64,000 nt of DNA from an uncultured delta proteobacterium (lineage in GTDB: Bacteria > Desulfobacterota > Syntrophia > Syntrophales > UBA8958), in the NCBI GenBank assembly GCA_903885795.1, contig CAISJV010000017.1, positions 62,001 to 126,000 on the forward strand, given 5' to 3'. This document shows, piece after piece, positions 16,984 through 25,025 of the stretch (the first letter of the stretch is position 1; every line of letters starts with the position of its first letter). A model generated the notes under the pieces. The model was not told the origin of the DNA, made no database searches, and was given only the letters and a program-made list of their open reading frames with translations. The position numbers were made by a program, and so were the translations under genes.

Positions 16984-17369
16984 CTGTTTCTCACTTTTTC
17001 AACCCAGTTTCTGACGCGCAGGGGATATTCCTGCAAGGCCCGCGCAGAAGGAATTCCCAGTGATTGTGCCTTCTGTACACTATGCATTCTCTCAATAAGT
17101 AGAGGGTCGGTGATCTTGGTCAGTAAAGTCATCTGGCCACTGGATACGCCGACGACAAGCATTTGGCCGAGTACTTCGATCATCATAATGCTCTGCTTGG
17201 GACCCACGTAGCGAGTCATGAGGATATTGATCGCGTTACCGTTATCTATCCCAGCAGGGGTGTGGCTGATGATTCTCTTCAACAGATACGCAGAGGCGAT
17301 CATCAGACCAAGAACAATCGCCAAGGCAACTAACATCTTTACAAATGATACAATCAATGAATAATCCAA
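16971..17369 (-). CDS. fliO: Flagellar biosynthesis protein FliO
   Basis: 132 residues. One membrane helix near the N-terminus (MLVALAIVLGLMIASAYLL) is followed by a small cytoplasmic domain (VGPKQSIMMIEVLGQMLVVG) that is the conserved part of FliO. FliO acts as a scaffold for the assembly of FliP into the gate. The position between fliN and fliP supports the call, since FliO proteins are poorly conserved. Confidence 0.9.
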   Translation of the reverse strand: MDYSLIVSFVKMLVALAIVLGLMIASAYLLKRIISHTPAGIDNGNAINILMTRYVGPKQSIMMIEVLGQMLVVGVSSGQMTLLTKITDPLLIERMHSVQKAQSLGIPSARALQEYPLRVRNWVEKVRNRWGR

Positions 17370-17378
17370 CCCGTTACC

Positions 17379-17843
17379 TCACTTCAATTTATTAACCCGT
17401 TCCGTTGGAGAAACAATATCCGTCAGGCGTACTCCGAATTTATCATTGACAACGACAACTTCCCCCCTTGCAATTAGACGGCTATTTACATACACATCCA
17501 TTGGTTCCCCTGCCAGTTTTGAGAGTTCGACTACAGATCCCTGACCGAGTTGAAGAAGCTCGTTTATGAGCATTCGACATCTACCCAATTCGACGTTTAC
17601 GGTCAGGGGAATATCCAGGATAAATTCAAGATCGAGATTACCCTTCGACGTCTCGACCTTTTTGACTTCTTGAAAATTGACATTGGAAACCTCCGTTTTC
17701 TTGCTAGATATTCCCCGTGTCTGTTCCAGTTCCTCTTGAACGTCATCCCAGGATAAATCATCATCACTTTTTGTTTTTTCGTTTTCCGGTTCGACACTGG
17801 TATCGATATCCTTTAAAAGGGCATCAATTTCATTCTGTTCCAT
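17379..17843 (-). CDS. fliN: Flagellar switch protein FliN
   Basis: 154 residues. The C-terminal 80 residues are the SpoA/surface-presentation domain (LDIPLTVNVELGRCRMLINE, then QGSVVELSKLAGEPMDVYVN and GVRLTDIVSPTERVNKL) that builds the C-ring. The first residues, MEQNEIDALLKDI, resemble the CheY-P-binding peptide normally found at the N-terminus of FliM, so this FliN may also dock CheY-P. An acidic linker separates the two parts. It is three bases from fliM. Confidence 0.96.
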   Translation of the reverse strand: MEQNEIDALLKDIDTSVEPENEKTKSDDDLSWDDVQEELEQTRGISSKKTEVSNVNFQEVKKVETSKGNLDLEFILDIPLTVNVELGRCRMLINELLQLGQGSVVELSKLAGEPMDVYVNSRLIARGEVVVVNDKFGVRLTDIVSPTERVNKLK

Positions 17844-17846
17844 TGG

Positions 17847-18836
17847 TCAGTCCTCTTTTCCTGAATATATCTCCGATATTTGAACCGCTTGATTTCCCCG
17901 GTAAATAGCCGGATGACCCGTAAATTTCTTTATTCCTTCGACCATGATCGATAGTGCCGAAGTATCTGAGTCATCCAGTTGAATGACATCCCCCCGTTGC
18001 AGATGTACCACTTCTCGAGTACTGATTTGAGTGCTCCCAAGTTCGACAATGATTTCAACATTGGATCGAAGAATATTTTTCTTGAACCTTTCCACAAGGG
18101 ATTGGTCCGCTTCCATTTGCTCACTCTGGAAACCAGCCTGTAGTTTGTCCCTTATGGGCTCCAATGCTGCATATGGAAGACAAAGCGTCATCATGCCGGT
18201 CGAAGATTCAACTTCAATCTCGAAATTGATAACTATGACAACGTCCGTAGGTGACGCAATGTAAACGAACTGTGGGTTCATTTCTGACCGTTGATAGGTC
18301 ATCTTAAGTTCTATCAATGATTTCCAAGCCTTTTCCAAGTCTGTTAGAGCGTTAATGACCACTCTACGAATAACATTACTCTCAATAGCCGTAAATTCTC
18401 TTCCCTCAACCTTGAAGGTGTCTTTTCCCGTTCCGCCAAAAAGGACATCAACAAGCATAAAGATTATTTTCGCTTCAAAAACAATCAATCCACTCCCTCT
18501 CAGTGGATCAAGGCGAAAAAGATGCAGGCTGGTTGGTACGGGCAGCGTCTTTAGGAATTCACCAAATTTGATCATATCCACCGAAATCGCACTGACGCTT
18601 GTAACCTTGCGCAGAAGTGATGACAATGTCGTCCTGAACAAGCGGGAAAATTTTTCGTTCGTCATATCGAGGGTCGGCATCCGCCCCCGAATGATCCTGT
18701 CCTGGCTGGTCAGATCATAGGGCATGATTTCCGCGGGTTCACGAATATCCTCCGCCCCTGCCTCCGTTTCGACTTCTCCGCCTGATATCCCCCTTAGAAG
18801 GGCGTCAACTTCTTCTTGCGATAGTATTCGCGACAT
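17847..18836 (-). CDS. fliM: Flagellar switch protein FliM
   Basis: 329 residues. The N-terminal LSQEEVDALLRGI is the CheY-P-binding peptide, followed by a CheC-like middle domain and a C-terminal SpoA domain (VEIIVELGSTQISTREVVHL, then GDVIQLDD). FliM links FliG to FliN in the C-ring and switches the rotor on CheY-P binding. It lies between fliL and fliN in the standard order. Confidence 0.97.
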   Translation of the reverse strand: MSRILSQEEVDALLRGISGGEVETEAGAEDIREPAEIMPYDLTSQDRIIRGRMPTLDMTNEKFSRLFRTTLSSLLRKVTSVSAISVDMIKFGEFLKTLPVPTSLHLFRLDPLRGSGLIVFEAKIIFMLVDVLFGGTGKDTFKVEGREFTAIESNVIRRVVINALTDLEKAWKSLIELKMTYQRSEMNPQFVYIASPTDVVIVINFEIEVESSTGMMTLCLPYAALEPIRDKLQAGFQSEQMEADQSLVERFKKNILRSNVEIIVELGSTQISTREVVHLQRGDVIQLDDSDTSALSIMVEGIKKFTGHPAIYRGNQAVQISEIYSGKED

Positions 18837-18869
18837 GCCTTTGTCCTATAAATGGATATTTTTAGACTC

Positions 18870-19373
18870 TTACTGGACAACAAACTCGGTAAAATATACT
18901 TTTGATATTTTTGCCGTCGAGACTATGCTGTTCAGTCGCATTACGACTTCCTCTCGCAATCGCTGCTTCCCACCGACATCCATCAGTTCCTTATATGTTT
19001 TGGCAGACAGTAGGTCGAGAATGTTATCCCTCATTTTTGGTTTCAACAAATCCAACTCTTTAACGCCCAGCGGATCACTAATTTCCAATTGCATGATCAG
19101 CTTCAAGTACCTCTCTCCCTGATTATCTTGAAGATTAATAATGAAGGGTTCCATCGGATAGACAGTGCCAATGACCGGCTGATTTTGTACAACTGGCTTC
19201 TTTGCTACAGGCTTCATGAAGAAATAATAACCAGCGCCAGCACCGCCAGTAAGCAATACGAGAACCACTGAAATAATCAGAATCCATTTCAGCAGGGGAC
19301 CTTTCTTCTTTGGTTGTGGCTTTTCATCAAGCTGCTCCGCATCGTCAAGTTCATCTTTTTTCCCTTTCGACAC
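18870..19373 (-). CDS. fliL: Flagellar basal body-associated protein FliL
   Basis: 167 residues: a short charged cytoplasmic tail, one membrane helix (about residues 28-50), and a periplasmic domain with PMEPFIINLQDNQGERYLKL and the terminal KISKVYFTEFVVQ. FliL surrounds the stator and supports torque. The start is GTG at 19373, with GGAGGG about ten bases upstream; the nearby ATG is in another frame. It is the first intact gene of the fliL-to-fliA run. Confidence 0.95.
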   Translation of the reverse strand: MSKGKKDELDDAEQLDEKPQPKKKGPLLKWILIISVVLVLLTGGAGAGYYFFMKPVAKKPVVQNQPVIGTVYPMEPFIINLQDNQGERYLKLIMQLEISDPLGVKELDLLKPKMRDNILDLLSAKTYKELMDVGGKQRLREEVVMRLNSIVSTAKISKVYFTEFVVQ

Positions 19374-19394
19374 TTTTTCATCCCTCCTTCTATC

Positions 19395-19664
19395 TTATGA
19401 CCTGAATACAATTTTAATTATGTGCTTAGGAACGTCCTTCAAGTTGCTGTATCCCATTGCTGATAATCGTTGTGGTTGCATACGTCCATGTTCGATTAAA
19501 TACCTGGTTATGATCCCAGCCTTGAGCATGCTCATCTGAACGGGTGGACGCGCCGATGATTCCGATGATCGTCGCTTTATCCAAAAGATATACACCCTGA
19601 TTGGAATATCCTTCCGTACCTCTTGCTGATGTGTTACATAAGCCTTCAGCAATATATATACCAA
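19395..19664 (-). pseudogene. Relic resembling the MotB/OmpA C-terminal domain
   Basis: An 89-codon frame between fliL and an unknown gene. Its last 47 residues contain SMLKAGIITRYLIEHGRMQP and QRLSAMGYSN, a clear match to the OmpA-like peptidoglycan-binding domain of MotB (S..RA..V.RYLIEHG, RLSA.GY). The short ending KIVFRS matches the last strand, but the loop before it is deleted. The GHTD motif, transmembrane helix and N-terminus are absent. The only upstream start is a TTG lying on a sigma-54 promoter. Since motA-motB genes commonly flank fliL in this position in related bacteria, I read this as the remnant of a lost stator pair. Confidence 0.6.
19649..19663 (-). promoter_or_regulatory. 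Candidate sigma-54 promoter upstream of fliL
   Basis: The minus strand reads TGGTATATATATTGC, with GG and GC ten bases apart. The start site would be near 19637, giving a leader of about 260 bases that runs through the MotB-like relic before fliL. It may originally have served that lost gene. It is the only good promoter I see between the flgE terminator and fliL. Confidence 0.5.
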
Positions 19665-19752
19665 TTCAAATAATATTCATAACCATCTAATTACATTCAT
19701 TAATAATATTGACGTGGGATATATGAATCAGGGAAATGGAGTGAAAGGAATC

Positions 19753-19766
19753 GTCATTTTATTGAC
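19753..19766. promoter_or_regulatory. FleQ-box-like palindrome
   Basis: GTCATTTTATTGAC fits the GTCA-N6-TGAC form of the FleQ-binding box known from Pseudomonas. It is centred about 123 bp upstream of the start predicted for the promoter at 19649-19663, within non-coding DNA. Whether a FleQ-type regulator exists here is not shown by this window. Confidence 0.35.
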
Positions 19767-19802
19767 GACATGATGAACGCCAACAGCTACACAGTTAAAA
19801 CC

Positions 19803-20093
19803 TTAAGCCCAGATATCAATCACAGTGCCCTTTTCTTTGCGATTGGGTGATAATGAATACATTATGGCGTAAGGATCTCGCACAGAACGGGATGATCGGG
19901 TGAAGTCGAGGTCTACTTGGATGAAATCGTCCGGGGTTATATCGACAATGTCTTTGATATACTTATACTGCAGTGTAACGTCTTGTACCTCGCTCCCGAC
20001 TTCAGAATCCGCGTATCTAGTACCTCTTATTTTTGCTAGCACGGCTAGCTGGTTTTCCGGAGCAGCGAGGGGATATGCGGGTTTGATTTCCAT
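19803..20093 (-). CDS. Unknown 96-residue protein between flgE and fliL
   Basis: I do not recognise this protein. It has no signal peptide, membrane segment or cysteine and looks soluble and mixed alpha/beta: AVLAKIRGTRYADSEVGSEV near the start, then DIVDITPDDFIQVDLDFTRS, ending in hydrophobic VIDIWA. The ATG has only a weak ribosome-binding site. It follows the flgE terminator and precedes the MotB-like relic, so it may be expressed on its own. The composition looks protein-like, but a decayed gene cannot be excluded. Confidence 0.5.
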   Translation of the reverse strand: MEIKPAYPLAAPENQLAVLAKIRGTRYADSEVGSEVQDVTLQYKYIKDIVDITPDDFIQVDLDFTRSSRSVRDPYAIMYSLSPNRKEKGTVIDIWA

Positions 20094-20190
20094 AAAGCGC
20101 TCAGTAATTAACTTGACGTCCTATGAGACAACGCAATATATTTTAAACATTGGCCTAATGCGTAACTCAAAACAGTATGCATGTCAACGG

Positions 20191-20232
20191 CAAAAGAGGC
20201 GCCAAAATGAATTGTGTCATTTTGACGCCTCT
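20191..20232 (-). terminator. Intrinsic terminator after flgE
   Basis: On the minus strand AGAGGCGTCAAAATGA and TCATTTTGGCGCCTCT pair in a 16-bp stem with one mismatch and a six-base loop, followed by TTTTG. It begins 25 bases past the flgE stop and separates the fliK-flgD-flgE unit from the genes leading to fliL. Confidence 0.85.
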
Positions 20233-20257
20233 CCATCATAACTTATTTTGGTTATTA

Positions 20258-21919
20258 TTATCGCTTGATCTGCATCAGCTCCTGGAGCATCTCATCCGTC
20301 GTGGTAATGATCTTCGAACTTGCCTGATAGGCGCGTTGAGCGGCGATCATCTTGATGAATTCCTTGGCCACATCGGTATTGGAAATTTCCAGAGAGTGGG
20401 ACTGGCACTTGCCAAGACCGCCCTCGCCTGGATTTCCAATACTTGGCGTTCCTGAATCGTTAGTTTCGGTGAAATAGCTTCCTACTTTGCTAAGACCGTC
20501 CATACTGCTAAAGCTCGCCGTCCGTATTCTGGCTAGGTTCTGCTGCTGACCGTTCGTAAAGAATCCCGTGATGATTCCATCCCCGCCAACATCGAGGGAA
20601 TTCAGCAGTCCCGCAGGATAGCCGTCGTTGCTCATGGAATTAACCCGCGAATCCATGGCATATGAGGTGACTTCCGGTGCGGCGGCTCCGGTTATATCCC
20701 AGGTGATTTTCCCGCCATCCCCCCAGGAGGTGTTCTGGGCAGAAAAATCAAAGGTGATGTTCTGCGCTATTCCCCTTCCCTCTTGTCCGAAGGGATTGGT
20801 AGTCTTCATAGCTCCGAAAGCAGCTACGGCGTCAGAAGTACCGCCAACGAAATTAAGCTCCTTGGTGCTTTCCCCCGTCACCTTATCGATAAGAACAAGG
20901 CGGCCTTCAACAATCATCGCCTTTTCGTTGGCGTTTGTCTCGATGTCATTTAATAAAGCTTGGATACTATCTTTCTTGTTAAGGGGATCAGAATCGATTG
21001 TAAATGTATATGTTACGGCTGTAGGACTACTATCTAAGGTATAAAGTATAGTGTCACTATTGTTAAAGCTATACGTCGAAGTCCCAGCAGCATTGAAAAA
21101 ATTAGCCCATTTTGTATCTGCCGTTATTGGCGCACCAGAAGAATCCTTCAATATCTGATCTGCGGCAATCGCTTCTCTTGTTGCCGAAATCTTTATTTTT
21201 CCCGCATCGTCAAATTCCAACCAGGGACGGTCTGGAATAACGGGTGTCCCTTCATCGATATCAGACTTTATATACCAAAAAGTGCGTTCGCCCTCGGCTG
21301 TAGTGACATTAACGGAGCGATAGAGTTTTGAAGCTAACGCATGCTTCGAACCTTGGGAATCATAGATCGTTTGGCTTGTCGTATAGTAATTAGGAATATC
21401 ATCGGCAGACAATTCCGAATCAAGGTTCAATCCGAGTTCAAATACTGTCGTCTCCCGCGGCGTTGATTTTCGTCCCGTAAGGTTGATCGCAGTTAGTGCT
21501 GTCGATTCCACTCCCGCGTCGTCGAACATCCTTCCCAGAACCTTATAGCCGCTATTATCAACAAGATCGCCGGCTGCATTAAGGAAAAAGCTACCGGCAC
21601 GGGTGTAATAGGTCATATCATCTTTAGAATTTTTAACAATAAAAAAACCTGTTCCGTCAATGGCGAGGTCCGTGGCGCTTCCTGTTGTTTCGTAAGATCC
21701 CTGGGCAAACGAAGTGGATACGGCCGCGACGCCAACCCCCTGGCCTACCTGCTGATTACCACCACCACCGGATAGACTCTGACTCAGCATGCTGGCAAAA
21801 GATACCTGTCCGCATTTGTAACCGATCGTATTGGAGTTTGCCAGATTGTTTCCGATCACGTCCATCTCCTTGGTGCTCGCTGATAATCCTGTCGTCCCGA
21901 TCCAAAGTGCGCTTGACAT
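20258..21919 (-). CDS. flgE: Flagellar hook protein FlgE
   Basis: 553 residues, longer than enteric FlgE (about 400) because of extra surface domains in the middle. The N-terminal rod/hook motif NNLANSNTIGYKCGQVSFAS and the C-terminal AKEFIKMIAAQRAYQASSKI form the coiled-coil core, and DLAIDGTGFFIV is the conserved first-domain segment. Hook subunits are exported by the type III gate and polymerise under the FlgD cap. It follows flgD and ends at a strong terminator. Confidence 0.97.
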   Translation of the reverse strand: MSSALWIGTTGLSASTKEMDVIGNNLANSNTIGYKCGQVSFASMLSQSLSGGGGNQQVGQGVGVAAVSTSFAQGSYETTGSATDLAIDGTGFFIVKNSKDDMTYYTRAGSFFLNAAGDLVDNSGYKVLGRMFDDAGVESTALTAINLTGRKSTPRETTVFELGLNLDSELSADDIPNYYTTSQTIYDSQGSKHALASKLYRSVNVTTAEGERTFWYIKSDIDEGTPVIPDRPWLEFDDAGKIKISATREAIAADQILKDSSGAPITADTKWANFFNAAGTSTYSFNNSDTILYTLDSSPTAVTYTFTIDSDPLNKKDSIQALLNDIETNANEKAMIVEGRLVLIDKVTGESTKELNFVGGTSDAVAAFGAMKTTNPFGQEGRGIAQNITFDFSAQNTSWGDGGKITWDITGAAAPEVTSYAMDSRVNSMSNDGYPAGLLNSLDVGGDGIITGFFTNGQQQNLARIRTASFSSMDGLSKVGSYFTETNDSGTPSIGNPGEGGLGKCQSHSLEISNTDVAKEFIKMIAAQRAYQASSKIITTTDEMLQELMQIKR

Positions 21920-21970
21920 ATCTATTTCCTCCCCTTTCCTTATTTCCTCGTTGTTATTTATTTTTTAAGA

Positions 21971-22633
21971 TCACGTTACTTCAGTGACATCACTGAAAGG
22001 CACATCCTGTCCGTTAACATTGACATAAATGGATTTGTCCTTGAAACTGACAGAGCTCACCTTTCCGGTGATGATGGTATTCGCCTTCAAAGTTTTCCCA
22101 TCCGCGTCGTAGGCGTTTACCTTGAATGTGTAATTTCCCGATTTTTTTTGGCCATTAATCCAAGTCATATTATTGACTCCCTGCTTCTGATCATTTGCCT
22201 GAACCGTATCAACAAAGGCGCCTGTTGCATCATAAATACTGATTTGTACTTCTTTGGAGTCTGCTGCCAAATTATAATACAGATTGACGGAGGAACCATC
22301 AGCTGTGAAAGCATTGCCACTACTCGCCGTTACTTCTTTGCCGATTAGATTGACGGCTTGCACATTGGCTTGTGTGCTCTGATAGAGTCCCAGGTTCGTT
22401 AGACCAGTATTTAGATTCGTAAGCTGTTCCAGGCTTGAAAATTGCGCCAATTGGGTGGCGAAATCCGTCCCACTCATGGGATTTAAAGGATCCTGGTTTT
22501 TAAGCTGGGCAACAAGCATCTTCAGAAAGTCCTCTTTCCCCATCGACTGTGCCTTGCTCGTCGTTGTGGATGTGCTGCTGCTATACTGCTGGAGGATATT
22601 ATCGATTCCATTTACTGTCTGTGTATCGCTCAT
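21971..22633 (-). CDS. flgD: Hook cap protein FlgD
   Basis: 220 residues. The N-terminal part has GKEDFLKMLVAQLKNQDPLN and the MSGTDFATQLAQFSSLEQL helix, the best conserved FlgD segments. The C-terminal part has the FlgD Ig-like/tudor fold with a FlgE-like strand pattern. FlgD caps the growing hook and promotes FlgE insertion. It lies between fliK and flgE, 23 bases after fliK, as is common. Confidence 0.96.
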   Translation of the reverse strand: MSDTQTVNGIDNILQQYSSSTSTTTSKAQSMGKEDFLKMLVAQLKNQDPLNPMSGTDFATQLAQFSSLEQLTNLNTGLTNLGLYQSTQANVQAVNLIGKEVTASSGNAFTADGSSVNLYYNLAADSKEVQISIYDATGAFVDTVQANDQKQGVNNMTWINGQKKSGNYTFKVNAYDADGKTLKANTIITGKVSSVSFKDKSIYVNVNGQDVPFSDVTEVT

Positions 22634-22656
22634 GATGTGCTCCTTATACGCCTCTG

Positions 22657-24909
22657 TCAGGCAAAAATGCTGACCCCTTCCATGTTGTTTTGCTTCTGGA
22701 TAATCTCCTGGATATTTTTCGGATAATTATCCTCCCCTAAATATAACTCCCGATTCAACATTCTCTCATGATGGCTATTCTGCCCATGATTATTGAACCA
22801 TGAATTTGTTTGATCTTGATAAAAGTTCCGTTCCGGATTGGGCTGATTTTGCAGCGTAACTTCAATTCTATCGATCTTCAGCCCTTGATTATTTAGAGCC
22901 GTTTTAAGATCATCAATATGGGCATTCATCGCCTGCTGTATCTTTTCATTTTCTACTGTCATCATGATCTGGACAGTTTCATTACGGACAGCGATCTGCA
23001 TATCCAGATGACCCAAAATCTCCGGCTTAAGGGTCAATCTGACCTGCCCATTGTCCTTGTCCTGAGCAATGGCGAAGCTGTCCTTGATTTGATCGACGAC
23101 GGATTGATATATGGATTTTGAATTATCCATATTTATTTTACCAGGATGAAATTCGAGGCCTTTTGCATTCATGCTCAAGATATCAGAATTTAATGGCATC
23201 TTTTCCCTGCTAACAGGAAAGATGATTTCTTCATCCCCGGCTTGACTTGTTTTTGCAGAAACATCTACGGATAATTTGGGCAATTTCCCCTGATCTTCTT
23301 GAGCTGTTACCGTGATGACCCTACCGAACTTTTGTGAAGCTGCTCCTTCTTCATTTTTAATCGTCTGTCTATTCTCTGCTCCCTCCATCGCAACCGAAAA
23401 GACATTCTTCTTTTCCGGATGCTGAGTATTTTCATATTGTTTAAGTAATTCCTTTTGCGCCCCCTCCTTTACCAGTTGCTTTTCTGGTGGATTGACTTGG
23501 AGCTGGCCTTCAACTTTTTCATGTCTGAAATCTTCCAAAGACGTTTCTTTTTGATATATATCGGCATGGATATTATTTCTGCTAAAGATAGCTTCTTTTA
23601 TGAATTCTCTATGATACAAAGACTCTTGAACGAATATTGGCTGCTCTGAACCGGTTTGGATTATTCGACTTAATCCAACCATACCTTGCCCAACTGCCTT
23701 CAGGATGCCTTTGATCTCTTCAGCTGAGAATCCCCTTTCCTTAAGGATCGAACCGGCAGTTTGTCTGAATGACGGCGATATCGACTCAATATGGGCTGGG
23801 GACTTCCCCACCGTATCTTGCTTTACCTCAGGCGCCTTCGCCATGATTATCTGATCAAGTTCCATCAGGATGACTTCGATGTCGTCCTGAGGAATTCCTT
23901 TTCCCTCCAGCGCCGTGACCAATCGATTCTTAATTTCCTGCTGATTTTTCGTCTTTAGAGGCGAGTCAACTGGCGCAGATTGGAAAGTTGTTTCTTTGAC
24001 TACTCTCAGTGCGCCTTTGATGCCCTCGGTTGAAAATCCCCTTTTTTCAAGTATCTTCAGAATATCATGTCTGAACGATTGCTCTGCTGGTTCAATCAAT
24101 GACTTCCCTACCACTAGTTGCTGTGCCTCGGGTGTCTTCGTTGTAATTACATGATCAAGTTCCTTGTGAGATTGAGACTTCCCCCCGGTATCTTCGTTTA
24201 TATCGAGAACCTTCTCCGCTATTGCCTGATCAAGTTCTGTCAGAATGAATTCGATTGCATCGGCCGGGATTCCTTTCCCCTCCAGCAACATGACCAACTG
24301 ATTCTTCATTTCCGGAATTATTGTTGGATTGGTTTCCGTTAGGGGATTATTTTTCTTTACCATCGCGGGAAAGATTTCTTTATGTTGCTTCCCAAAGTTA
24401 TCAGCGGTCTCATTAAGCAAACTGTCTTCCGGGCCGACAAGCCCTCTTATCCCTTCCTCTTGAATAGCAGCAAAGGACTCTGCAGCCGTTTTATCGAGGC
24501 CTGCAGCCTCCAATTGGGTAGTCTTTTTTTCGATAAATGGGTAAATATATGCAGGTGCCGCACAGGTATCTTTCGGCTCGTCAATGCTCTTTTCATCAGC
24601 AGGCCTATTCGTTGCTTCGCCGAGGGAGGCATTCACTTCGCCCTTTTTGCATTTCCCATTGTCCTGCGCAGTGTTATGGTTACTGACTGAGGAGATTTTG
24701 CCCGTCTGGGTATCATCATATCCCGTGGCAAGATCTTTTTCAGTCTGATTGTGATTCAGATATTCAGCCATGGTAATTTGCATCATCTCGAGAAAATTAT
24801 TTGGCGAACTAATTTTTGAGGGACAGGCAGACATTTTTCCCAACCAAGCTTCATTTGCCCCTGAGGGTTTTTGATCCTTCATCACAGTAATAATTTCTAT
24901 TGTCGGCAT
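22657..24909 (-). CDS. fliK: Hook-length control protein FliK
   Basis: 750 residues, nearly twice the enteric length. The C-terminal domain (QVRLTLKPEILGHLDMQIAV, then HIDDLKTALNNQGLKIDRIE) is the specificity-switch domain that contacts FlhB. The long N-terminal ruler region contains an imperfect tandem duplication, about 24309-23993 and 23934-23686: KN.LV..LEGKGIP.D.IE.IL.ELDQ followed by SFR....IL..RGFS.E.IKG. I set the start at 24909 (MPTIEIITVM) because GGAGAAG lies just upstream. The in-frame start at 24963 would cover the sigma-54 promoter. Confidence 0.93.
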   Translation of the reverse strand: MPTIEIITVMKDQKPSGANEAWLGKMSACPSKISSPNNFLEMMQITMAEYLNHNQTEKDLATGYDDTQTGKISSVSNHNTAQDNGKCKKGEVNASLGEATNRPADEKSIDEPKDTCAAPAYIYPFIEKKTTQLEAAGLDKTAAESFAAIQEEGIRGLVGPEDSLLNETADNFGKQHKEIFPAMVKKNNPLTETNPTIIPEMKNQLVMLLEGKGIPADAIEFILTELDQAIAEKVLDINEDTGGKSQSHKELDHVITTKTPEAQQLVVGKSLIEPAEQSFRHDILKILEKRGFSTEGIKGALRVVKETTFQSAPVDSPLKTKNQQEIKNRLVTALEGKGIPQDDIEVILMELDQIIMAKAPEVKQDTVGKSPAHIESISPSFRQTAGSILKERGFSAEEIKGILKAVGQGMVGLSRIIQTGSEQPIFVQESLYHREFIKEAIFSRNNIHADIYQKETSLEDFRHEKVEGQLQVNPPEKQLVKEGAQKELLKQYENTQHPEKKNVFSVAMEGAENRQTIKNEEGAASQKFGRVITVTAQEDQGKLPKLSVDVSAKTSQAGDEEIIFPVSREKMPLNSDILSMNAKGLEFHPGKINMDNSKSIYQSVVDQIKDSFAIAQDKDNGQVRLTLKPEILGHLDMQIAVRNETVQIMMTVENEKIQQAMNAHIDDLKTALNNQGLKIDRIEVTLQNQPNPERNFYQDQTNSWFNNHGQNSHHERMLNRELYLGEDNYPKNIQEIIQKQNNMEGVSIFA
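23686..24309 (-). repeat. Imperfect tandem duplication inside fliK
   Basis: Two units of roughly 80-105 codons encode related protein blocks. Unit 1 has LVMLLEGKGIPADAIEFIL and ILEKRGFSTEGIKGALRVV; unit 2 has LVTALEGKGIPQDDIEVIL and ILKERGFSAEEIKGILKAV. Unit 1 also carries an extra inner repeat of the LDQ-to-GKS segment. The DNA is visibly similar in both units, which suggests a fairly recent duplication. Confidence 0.8.
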
Positions 24910-24947
24910 ATCTTCTCCGTAACATACCCTGGTTGAGCTTAATCTAA

Positions 24948-24962
24948 GCAAGGGGCATGCCA
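24948..24962 (-). promoter_or_regulatory. Candidate sigma-54 promoter of fliK-flgD-flgE
   Basis: The minus strand reads TGGCATGCCCCTTGC, with GG and GC ten bases apart. The start site would be near 24937, leaving a leader of about 27 bases before the fliK ATG at 24909. Confidence 0.78.
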
Positions 24963-24981
24963 CGTGTTAATAACCATTAAT

Positions 24982-24995
24982 TACAAGCGCTTGTA
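24982..24995. promoter_or_regulatory. Perfect 14-bp palindrome upstream of fliK
   Basis: TACAAGCGCTTGTA is fully self-complementary and sits 20-33 bp upstream of the -24 box of the fliK promoter. It could be an operator or activator site. I know no protein for it, and the role is only a guess from position. Confidence 0.35.
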
Positions 24996-25025
24996 TTTTA
25001 TAGGAAGGTTCATTTGAGAAAAAGG

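Noticed and set aside
19395-19664. Treating the MotB-like frame as an intact small gene
   Set aside because: The only upstream start is a TTG overlapping the -24 box, and the essential GHTD motif and membrane helix are absent.
20159-20187. Sigma-70 promoter for the 96-residue gene (TTGACA with a -10 about 17 bases on)
   Set aside because: TTGACA is perfect, but the -10 (TACGCA) matches poorly and other spacings are no better.
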